DNA of 64,000 nt from Lachnospiraceae bacterium (GTDB lineage: Bacteria > Bacillota > Clostridia > Lachnospirales > Lachnospiraceae): positions 1-64,000 of the forward strand of contig JAILPS010000024.1 of NCBI GenBank assembly GCA_024699325.1. The letters run 5' to 3'. The position numbers and the translations under genes are program-made. Position 1 is the first letter of the stretch. Each line of letters opens with the position of its first letter. This document shows positions 35,438 to 42,539 of the stretch, one piece after another. The notes beneath the pieces were generated by a model, which saw only the letters and a list, made by a program, of their open reading frames with translations, did no database searches and was not told the origin of the DNA.

Positions 35438-36415
35438 CTATCTGAAACAATTCTTATAGTCAAATACAGGCTCGCCCTTCTCATCATACACAATCTTCAT
35501 GACAAATGCATGCCTGTTCGGATCATAGAGAGGGTCGCCCACAACCTCAGGATATGTTCTGGCGTGGAATGAACACACGTCAGTTCCGTCAGGGAGCTTG
35601 GTGAAGTTGTTGTGGCCTGGGCCGAAGAATCCCTTCTCCTCGTCCGTGCACAGCACAGGCTTCTTCGCCTTCTTCCACTCTCTTGGATCTAACAAATCAT
35701 CGCTCTCGTCTATTGAGAGCATTCCCACGCAGTACTCAGGACCTGTTGAGCTCGCCGAATATGTGAGGAATATTTTGCCGTCGTGTTTTAACACGCCCGG
35801 GCCCTCATTTACCCAGATGCCAACTCTCTCCCAGTCATAGTCAGGGGTTGTGAGAAGCACCTGCGCAGTGCCAAGCTTCGTCGGGCTCTCCATCTGCGCG
35901 ATATACAGGTTTGATATCTGGATACCTACGCTGACCTTCTCGGCCCACACAAAATATCTCTTGCCCTTACATTCAAATGTGGTTGCGTCCAGAGAAAATG
36001 CTTCGAAGGAATAGATGTCGTCATCGCTTCTCTTCATCATTCCGCACTCAACCCACTCGTCCTTCATGGGATCGCCTCCCACGCACTTAAGCACGTATGG
36101 GCGAAGTCTCCAGATGTCCTCCTCCATGGAAGCGGCGAAGTAGATATACCACTCCCCGTCAATCAAATGTAACTCGGGAGCCCAGATATGGCGGCTCATC
36201 TCACCGTTTGTATGCTTAACCCAGAGGGTTTTCTCAGGCGCATCTGCCAGAGCAGAAATACTGTCAGCGCATCTCAAAACCACGCGGTCATATGCGGGCA
36301 CTGATGCGGTGAAGTAATATTTGCCATCGTAGCAGCAGATATATGGATCCGCTCTCTGCTCAATAAGCGGTGTGTTGTAGTCTGTCAATCTTCCATGTCT
36401 TGGTCTCTCGTTCAT
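35438..36415 (-). CDS. Intracellular GH43 glycosidase (arabinofuranosidase type)
   Basis: 325-aa enzyme with no signal peptide. The GH43 triad is visible: Asp in RADPYICCYDGKYYF (base), the propeller region with HIWAPELH, Asp/Glu in SLDATTFE, and Glu in WVNEGPGVL (acid). It probably releases arabinose from imported oligosaccharides; xylosidase is a possible alternative. The start is the ATG at 36415 with GAGG 6 nt upstream. The frame stays open to 36496, but that part is a hairpin region, not coding. Confidence 0.85.
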   Translation of the reverse strand: MNERPRHGRLTDYNTPLIEQRADPYICCYDGKYYFTASVPAYDRVVLRCADSISALADAPEKTLWVKHTNGEMSRHIWAPELHLIDGEWYIYFAASMEEDIWRLRPYVLKCVGGDPMKDEWVECGMMKRSDDDIYSFEAFSLDATTFECKGKRYFVWAEKVSVGIQISNLYIAQMESPTKLGTAQVLLTTPDYDWERVGIWVNEGPGVLKHDGKIFLTYSASSTGPEYCVGMLSIDESDDLLDPREWKKAKKPVLCTDEEKGFFGPGHNNFTKLPDGTDVCSFHARTYPEVVGDPLYDPNRHAFVMKIVYDEKGEPVFDYKNCFR

Positions 36416-36437
36416 GTCATACCTCATAAAATACTTT

Positions 36438-36516
36438 CGGAGTGTTCTTCCAAAGGGCGGCATATTGCTGCCTTTTGGAAAAACACTCCGGAACACATAT
36501 TCCGTATTCCGGAGTG
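36438..36516 (-). other. Overlapping alternative hairpins before the GH43 gene
   Basis: On the minus strand three related segments occur in order: A (36507-36516, CACTCCGGAA), B (36467-36493, beginning TTCCGGAGTG) and C (36438-36461, ending AACACTCCG). A pairs with B as a 10-bp stem followed by five T: a terminator. B also pairs with C over about 24 bp (one G-U, two A-C mismatches, 5-nt loop), a longer hairpin that cannot form together with the A-B terminator. Confidence 0.75.
36479..36516 (-). terminator. Terminator after the LamG lipoprotein gene
   Basis: A 10-bp stem (CACTCCGGAA with TTCCGGAGTG, 36484-36493 and 36507-36516) is followed by five T on the minus strand, 50 nt after the stop. 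It overlaps a competing hairpin. Confidence 0.8.
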
Positions 36517-36565
36517 AATTCTCACTTATAAATCTTAAAGGATTAGGTTTGAAACTTAATTACAA

Positions 36566-38623
36566 TTACTCAACTGATAAGAGCTCGATGTATGCGCTCT
36601 CACCTGTGAAGAAGAAGTATACAGGCTTAGAAGCATCGATTACATCACATGTAACCTTAGCTGTCTCTGTGTACTCAACGCCGTCATATCCAGCAAATAC
36701 ATAGTCAAGTGTAAGTACGCTTCCGCTTCTGTTGATGTTGATAGTAACGTCGGCCTTCTTCATAGCTGCAAGCCATGCTGACCAGTCTGTCCAGCTTGTT
36801 GTGAACTCTGGTGAATAGTGAGCATTGTCCTCAGAACCCCAACCGTAAGCATCTGCTCTAAGTACGCAGTACTCATAGTAATCTGTGCTCTGATCTGCAG
36901 GAGCCTTGTGACCTTCGATATTAGTATTTGCAAATACAGTTACGAAGTTGTGCCAGTTCTCAGCACCTGAGCTGTAGTTTCTAAGTGTGACAGTCTTTGT
37001 CTCGCCGTCAGCGATCTCATAAGCGCCTGTCCAGTCAGACCACCAGCCAAGTACAGGAGCACCGTTGTCACCAACTGAACCAAGGTGATCGATAGCATTT
37101 GAATCTGGCTCAATCTTAAGTGCGTCGCCTACTGAAAGAAGCTCTACATAGCACTTCTCACCTGTAAGTGTAAGGAAGCAGCTGTCTGAATCTGCCATAG
37201 ATGTCTCGATTGTAGCTGTCATAAGCTGCTCAGCGTTGTTGTAATCGATGTTGCTTGCGTTAATCTTAATGATATTGCCCTCACGTGAAACTGTAAGAGT
37301 AACCTCAGCGTCTCTCATGAGCTGTGCCCACTTAGACCAGTTGCCCCATGTGTATGTGAATGAGCTCTCAGGGATAACATTCTCGCCGTTGCCGTCTAAC
37401 CAACCATAAGCGTCTGCACGAACTGCTGCAAACTCCTTGTTGCCCTCAACTGAGTTAGGATCAACGTCAGCTGCGTGTGCCTGATTTGTGAATACCATTA
37501 CATAGTTGTCATAAGAGTTAACACCATCTGAATAGTTGTTGAACTTGATAACCTTAGAATCGCCGTCCTTGATTTCAACTGTCTCTGTGAACTCTGACCA
37601 GAAAGCAAGGTCAAGGTCAGGTGTACCAAGAGTATCGATTGCGTTAGCATCCTCTACGATCTCAACGATGTACTCTGGCTCCTCATACTTAGCAGAAGCA
37701 TCGCCTGCCTCGTAAAGAGCCTTAGCTACATCTGCATCAACTGCGTAGTCATAGATGTAAATCTCATCGAATGCGCCCTTGAAGATAGCATCCCAGTAGT
37801 TAACACCGAGAAGGAAATCATAGTTGTCGCTAGCTGCCATTGTATTAAATACAATCTGTACAGGACGCTCGTTGCCGTCGCTGTCTGTAGGGATGAACTC
37901 CTCACCATTGATGTAGAGATGAGCGATTACAAGTGTGCCGTCAGCACTGAGCTCGTTCTCATCAACTGTCATTGTGATGTTTGTCCACTCCTTAACTCTG
38001 TCATCTAAGCCGCCTGGGTACCAGTTAGGCCACTTAGCGTCGTCGTTCTGATCATAAGCCCAGACACATGGATACTCAAGAACTGATGTATCTTCCGGAT
38101 CCCACTTAGCCCATGTGAAGTTTACATAGTGCTGACCACCTGTAACATCACCGTGGATATCAGGACCGTACTGAAGTGTAGGCATGTACTGTGCACTTCT
38201 CAGAGGATTAACCCAGAATGAAACTGTGTATGTAGAGCCAACACCGTTCACATCGAGCTTGGCACCCTTGGTACCGTCGAGGTAGATAGCGTTGCCCTTA
38301 ACACCTGTTACATAGGTAATCTCATCGTTAGTAGCCTGAACGATAGGTGTTGCAGACATATCCTGTGATGCATAGTGAACTCTCTCGTCTGCCTCATCAA
38401 ATGAGAAGTAGTACTTGTAGTCCTGAGGAATCTCTGCTGTGTTGTCAGGAGCTGTTGTCTCAACTTCTGCAGCCTTTGTTGTCTCTTCTGCAACTGTAGT
38501 TGTCTCTGCCGGCTGAGTGGTAGGAGCTGCAGTTGTAGGGTTGTCGTCTGTTCCAGAACATCCTGCCAGGAGTGACAGTGCCAGAACTGTGCTCATGGCT
38601 GAGCCATAAATCTTTTTGTTCAT
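36566..38623 (-). CDS. LamG lipoprotein with tandem C-terminal domains
   Basis: 685-aa exported lipoprotein (lipobox SLLAGCSG) with a Thr/Glu-rich linker. A LamG/concanavalin-like jelly roll follows (about 65-305, with GNAIYLDGTKGAKLD, TYTVSFWVNP, GAFDEIYIYDYAV). Two copies of one C-terminal domain come next (about 326-499 and 507-685). Both start NAID.LG, carry FWSEFT/WWSDWTGAYEI-like, NNYSDG/RNYSSG, RADAYGW and W..W segments, and end YVELLSV/YIELLSV. No catalytic residues are recognised; tryptophan-rich surfaces suggest carbohydrate binding. It lies between a sugar-binding protein gene and a GH43 gene. The start at 38623 has GGAGGGA upstream. Confidence 0.88.
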   Translation of the reverse strand: MNKKIYGSAMSTVLALSLLAGCSGTDDNPTTAAPTTQPAETTTVAEETTKAAEVETTAPDNTAEIPQDYKYYFSFDEADERVHYASQDMSATPIVQATNDEITYVTGVKGNAIYLDGTKGAKLDVNGVGSTYTVSFWVNPLRSAQYMPTLQYGPDIHGDVTGGQHYVNFTWAKWDPEDTSVLEYPCVWAYDQNDDAKWPNWYPGGLDDRVKEWTNITMTVDENELSADGTLVIAHLYINGEEFIPTDSDGNERPVQIVFNTMAASDNYDFLLGVNYWDAIFKGAFDEIYIYDYAVDADVAKALYEAGDASAKYEEPEYIVEIVEDANAIDTLGTPDLDLAFWSEFTETVEIKDGDSKVIKFNNYSDGVNSYDNYVMVFTNQAHAADVDPNSVEGNKEFAAVRADAYGWLDGNGENVIPESSFTYTWGNWSKWAQLMRDAEVTLTVSREGNIIKINASNIDYNNAEQLMTATIETSMADSDSCFLTLTGEKCYVELLSVGDALKIEPDSNAIDHLGSVGDNGAPVLGWWSDWTGAYEIADGETKTVTLRNYSSGAENWHNFVTVFANTNIEGHKAPADQSTDYYEYCVLRADAYGWGSEDNAHYSPEFTTSWTDWSAWLAAMKKADVTININRSGSVLTLDYVFAGYDGVEYTETAKVTCDVIDASKPVYFFFTGESAYIELLSVE

Positions 38624-38650
38624 AGTTTCCCTCCAAATTTTATTGCTCAT

Positions 38651-38675
38651 CCCGGGCCTGGGTTCCAGACCCGGG
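38651..38675 (-). other. Strong hairpin behind the solute-binding protein gene
   Basis: An 11-bp GC-rich stem (CCCGGGTCTGG with CCAGGCCCGGG) begins 15 nt after the stop. It has no T run, so it is more likely a 3' stabiliser or processing site that keeps the binding-protein message abundant than a terminator. Confidence 0.7.
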
Positions 38676-38690
38676 TTAAGTTTAGTTTAA

Positions 38691-40259
38691 TTACTGTGCA
38701 AATGAATCGACCACTGCCTGATACTTAGCAACATCCTCGTCTGAAAGGATCTGTCCGTAGTACTCAGCGTAAGCGCTGTCCGCACCAAAGTATCCAAGCA
38801 TTGCCTCTGCGTGGTAGTAGTTAGCCTGACGTGTAGCTTCCTCTACATAGTCAGCTGCCTTAGCTGCACCTGCGTCAACTGTCTCGTGGATCTGGATCTT
38901 GTTGAAGTACTGGTCACAGAAGTTCCAGTAACCTGCAATGTTGTACCATCCGTAAGGAACAGGACGTGTGATAGATGAGAAGTAATCATCCCAGAATGGC
39001 TTGTGCTCTTCGTCTGTTGGGAAGAGAGCCTTATATCTAGACCAAACACCCTCATCAAGAGTGATCGGAACAGGCATGTTAGAGTGCTTGAGAGCTACTC
39101 CTGAGCTGTTTGTGATGGACTCATCCTCGTAGATATCCATACGTGCGTTCCAACCGTCAACACCAAATGACATGAACTTTAATACTTCGTAAGCCTCTCT
39201 CTTGTAATTGCATGATGTAGAAACACCACCCATGTACATTGTAGAGATAACGTTGTGCTCCTTCTCGTCAACTACGTTAGGAGTTACATAAGGCACAATA
39301 TCAAGACCATACTCTTCCTGATATCCGTCTGTTCCCCAGATGTTCTGATATGACCAGAAGCCCTCTGAGAATACTGCTACGTGACCTGTTGAACCAAACC
39401 ATGTAGACCAGTCACCTGACCAGTCCTCCATAGCCTGTGTATCCTGCTGTGGAGAAACATATCCGCCAACCTTTAAGTCTGCGAACTGCTGCTCACCAAC
39501 TGCCCAGTAAGAAAGGTCGAAGTCGTCGCCGTTGAAACCGAACTCACCCTTGATTGCTCTCTCCTCTGGAGAACATGCAGCTATACCATATAAGCTGTCG
39601 AGACGGTTGTAATAGCCAAGTCCGTAATACTTCATACCTGTTCTGTCATCAACTGTTGCGTCCTTGATGAGTTGGATCATCTCATCCCATGTCCAGTCTG
39701 TATCAGGCATCTCAAGATTTAAGTGCTCGATAACATTTCTGTCGATGAATACTGCACTAGGTGAGTAATATGTAGGCACTGCGAAACGCATGCTTGTGTC
39801 GAAGCAACCGATACCGTACTCTGAAATAGTAGGTAAGAGGTTCTGGGTCTCAGGGTCTGCATCATAGTACTCAGAGATATCTGCCCAGTAAGCATTTGCA
39901 AGTGCTGTATCTGAGTCTGTACCTGAGAAGATGTCAGGGAATGTTCCCGCTGCCGCTGCAGCTGAAAGATCCGTGCTCATGTCTGAGATAACCTTAGGCT
40001 CAACTGTGATGTTTGGATGAAGTGCGTTGAACTTCTCGCACATAAGCTGGATTGTTGTCTCATCCTCATAGTGCCAATAGGTAAGTGTGATCTTATCTGT
40101 TGTAAGATCTGTTGTGTCGGAGCTGCTGTTGTTGTTGTTAGAGCTGCTGCCGCCCGCATTAGTGGTGGTCTGTGTGTCTCCACCGCCGCCACTGCAACCT
40201 GCAAGTGCTGAAACTGCCATTGCTGCTACAAGCAGGCTACATGTTAACTGTTTTTTCAT
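38691..40259 (-). CDS. ABC sugar-binding lipoprotein (arabino-oligosaccharide type)
   Basis: Family 1 extracellular solute-binding protein, 522 aa, with lipobox SALAGCSG and a Gly/Ser/Asn linker. The binding domain contains ITLTYWHYEDETTIQLMCEKF, FPDIFSGTDSDTALANAYW and the tail SFGVDGWNARMDIYED (in pieces). It lies directly after its two permease genes in transcription order, so it is the main receptor of that importer. Arabino-oligosaccharides are the likeliest ligand by context; the sequence alone does not prove it. Start ATG with GAGGAGGG upstream. Confidence 0.93.
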   Translation of the reverse strand: MKKQLTCSLLVAAMAVSALAGCSGGGGDTQTTTNAGGSSSNNNNSSSDTTDLTTDKITLTYWHYEDETTIQLMCEKFNALHPNITVEPKVISDMSTDLSAAAAAGTFPDIFSGTDSDTALANAYWADISEYYDADPETQNLLPTISEYGIGCFDTSMRFAVPTYYSPSAVFIDRNVIEHLNLEMPDTDWTWDEMIQLIKDATVDDRTGMKYYGLGYYNRLDSLYGIAACSPEERAIKGEFGFNGDDFDLSYWAVGEQQFADLKVGGYVSPQQDTQAMEDWSGDWSTWFGSTGHVAVFSEGFWSYQNIWGTDGYQEEYGLDIVPYVTPNVVDEKEHNVISTMYMGGVSTSCNYKREAYEVLKFMSFGVDGWNARMDIYEDESITNSSGVALKHSNMPVPITLDEGVWSRYKALFPTDEEHKPFWDDYFSSITRPVPYGWYNIAGYWNFCDQYFNKIQIHETVDAGAAKAADYVEEATRQANYYHAEAMLGYFGADSAYAEYYGQILSDEDVAKYQAVVDSFAQ

Positions 40260-40330
40260 TTTTTCCCTCCTCTTGATAAAAATGATTTATTTTAGTTATT
40301 ATTCACGTTGCCTAATAACTTAAATACTTA

Positions 40331-41374
40331 TTATTCTCCTGTTATACCGCTTCGATCGATACTCTCGACAAAATGTCTCTGGAGTACGAAGTAGATTAAA
40401 AGCAGTGGCAGGATACTGAGAGTTGTTGCGGCCATTCTGACCGACTCGCTAAGACTGGTTGCCGTGTCTCCTGTCGCCGTCTTTGAAGTGAAGCTCGTGT
40501 CGAAATTCTTGAGCTGTACTACAAGGTTTGTCCATATGCTCTTGCCTGAAAGACCCTGAACATATAACTCTGTAAGGTATGATTCGTTCCAATACCATAC
40601 GAAGGAGAACAGAAGAACTGTTATGATTGCAGGAATCGCTGATGGAACTGCAATCCTGTAAAATGTCTTGAAGTGTCCGGCTCCGTCAAGCGCCGCCGCC
40701 TCTATGAGCACCTTAGGTATCTGTCTGAAGAACTGATAGAATATCAATATGAATATCGGCGCGTTCAGACCGTTTCCAAACAGTGCAGGAAGTACGAAGG
40801 ACCATATGGTTCCAAGTATCTTCATATTGTTGTAGAGAACGTATGTAGGGATCATGGTAACCTGTCTCGGTAAGATGTACGAGAAGATTAAGATGACCAT
40901 GAAAAACTTCTTAAATCTGAAGTCGTATCTTGCAAATCCATATCCAACAAACATACAGATGAAAATGTTGCAGATTGTAGGTAATCCGGCGATTAAGAAG
41001 CCCTTGCCAAGTGATACCCAGAAATCCATGGATTTGGCTGCATCTATATAGTTCTGAAGGTAAAATGAACTTGGAAGCCATTTTACAGAGCTGTCGAGCA
41101 GGTCGTCCCTGTTCATGAAGCTCGTGCTCACCATATAGAGCAGAGGGTAAATATAAACGAAGCCTATGCAGATAAGAAGCGCGTAGATGGCAAACATTTT
41201 GAGGAAGCCATCCTTCTCCTTAGAGCCAAACAGGAAGCGGTGAACCTTCTCCTTAGAGAATCTCTTCTTAAGCTTCTCCTTGAAGCTCAGGCCGTCGTAC
41301 TCAGCGTCGTTACGACGCTTCATCTCAGCCTTAGCCTCCTTGGCTTTTCTCTTCATCTCCTTCTTGGACATCAT
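40331..41374 (-). CDS. ABC sugar permease, MalG type
   Basis: Inner-membrane permease, 347 aa from the chosen start. Six hydrophobic helices follow a charged N-terminal stretch (KKEMKRKAKEAKAEMKRRN); the EAA loop ATPase-contact motif is visible as EAAALDGAGHFKTFYRIAVPSAIP. The start is ATG at 41374 (GAGG 5 nt before) or the ATG at 41371. The frame is open to 41593, overlapping the previous permease by 155 nt, where an ATG at 41587 has AGGAAGG in front; that longer form seems less likely but cannot be excluded. The partner is the MalF-type permease upstream. No ATPase gene is in the locus, so a shared MsmK-like ATPase is expected elsewhere. Confidence 0.88.
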   Translation of the reverse strand: MMSKKEMKRKAKEAKAEMKRRNDAEYDGLSFKEKLKKRFSKEKVHRFLFGSKEKDGFLKMFAIYALLICIGFVYIYPLLYMVSTSFMNRDDLLDSSVKWLPSSFYLQNYIDAAKSMDFWVSLGKGFLIAGLPTICNIFICMFVGYGFARYDFRFKKFFMVILIFSYILPRQVTMIPTYVLYNNMKILGTIWSFVLPALFGNGLNAPIFILIFYQFFRQIPKVLIEAAALDGAGHFKTFYRIAVPSAIPAIITVLLFSFVWYWNESYLTELYVQGLSGKSIWTNLVVQLKNFDTSFTSKTATGDTATSLSESVRMAATTLSILPLLLIYFVLQRHFVESIDRSGITGE

Positions 41375-41438
41375 GGAAGCCTCAACGGCTCTGTCGACAT
41401 CCTCTTTTACAGAAGGTGTGCTCACTGCAGCCTGTTCA

Positions 41439-42482
41439 TCAATCGTGGTTTGCGTACTCTCTGTACTTCTTTTGCTCGATTCTTCTCTTGATTGCTCTTG
41501 CACGTCTAGCACTCCTCCTTTCGATAGATCTCTGAATTCTCTTCTCCTTCTTAGCAGCTCTCTTAGCCTTGATGACAGCTCTGTCATAGGCATCCTTCCT
41601 AGAGCCCAAAAGCAGGAAGAACAGAAGTGTTATGAGAGAGATTACCAGCGCATACATCCATGCCATGGCTGAAGCGTATCCGTAACCCTTCTCCTTCGTT
41701 CCTGAGAACATGGCGTTCTTGATCATGGTGATCAGCTCGTTCTGCTCGTTGCTTGATAAGAAGATTACTGTGTAAACTGCGTTGAGCAAAACCATAGGCT
41801 TGATCGTAGGCAGTGTAATCTTCCAGAAGCACTCCCAACCGCCACCGCCGTCAATCTTGGCTGCCTCGTAAAGCGCCGGATCAACCTTCTGCAGTGCAGA
41901 CAGGAATATGAGGATCTGAACTCCTGAATACCACAGGATCATGATCATGTTTGAGAACATTTCTCCAATCTCTGATGCCAGTGATGACGGCAGGATTCTG
42001 TCAAATGCTGCCACAACAGACTGAACATTCATTGAAGGGATCGTCGCTGCGCCTTCGCTTACCAGCATGTTCATAACCGGACCACTCACGATGATAACCG
42101 GGAGGAAGAATACAAGTCTGAAGAAAGCTCTGAACTTGATCTTCTGGTTGAGCATGATAGCGATTAATAATGCGAAAACCACGATTACGGGAACTTCCAC
42201 GATGGTCTGCCATACGTAGGTGACCAGCTGCTGTGGGAACTCAGGATTCTCCAGCCATATCTGGGTGAAGTTTCCTGTTCCTACAGGGGTGAATTTCATT
42301 CCCAACGGTGTGATTCTTATGTTAAACCACATGTAGTAAAAGGACTCTGCGAGCGGCATCAGGAGAAATGCTAGAACTCCTAAAAGCCATGGGGTTATGA
42401 ACACGTAGCCCATTCTGGCTTCTCTCCTGGCTAATCGACCCGGCCTGACCTTTATCATATTCTTCTTTTCTTGTTTATCCAT
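41439..42482 (-). CDS. ABC sugar permease, MalF type
   Basis: 347-aa membrane protein with about six helices after GYVFITPWLLGVLAFLLMPLAES, and the EAA motif YEAAKIDGGGGWECFWKITLPTI. The C-terminal tail is very rich in Arg/Lys (about residues 300-345). It is transcribed before the MalG-type gene. The start is ATG at 42482 with GGTGG 5 nt upstream; the next ATG at 42458 is an alternative. It is a partner for the binding proteins at 38691 and perhaps 29475. Confidence 0.9.
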   Translation of the reverse strand: MDKQEKKNMIKVRPGRLARREARMGYVFITPWLLGVLAFLLMPLAESFYYMWFNIRITPLGMKFTPVGTGNFTQIWLENPEFPQQLVTYVWQTIVEVPVIVVFALLIAIMLNQKIKFRAFFRLVFFLPVIIVSGPVMNMLVSEGAATIPSMNVQSVVAAFDRILPSSLASEIGEMFSNMIMILWYSGVQILIFLSALQKVDPALYEAAKIDGGGGWECFWKITLPTIKPMVLLNAVYTVIFLSSNEQNELITMIKNAMFSGTKEKGYGYASAMAWMYALVISLITLLFFLLLGSRKDAYDRAVIKAKRAAKKEKRIQRSIERRSARRARAIKRRIEQKKYREYANHD

Positions 42483-42539
42483 ATCTTCCACCAAAACTTT
42501 TTTATTTATCAAGTTTCATAGAAACCAGACAATCGATTG

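Noticed and set aside
36416..36496. A longer N-terminus for the intracellular GH43 protein
   Set aside because: The extra codons lie in a strong hairpin and lack a ribosome site; the ATG at 36415 has one at the right distance.
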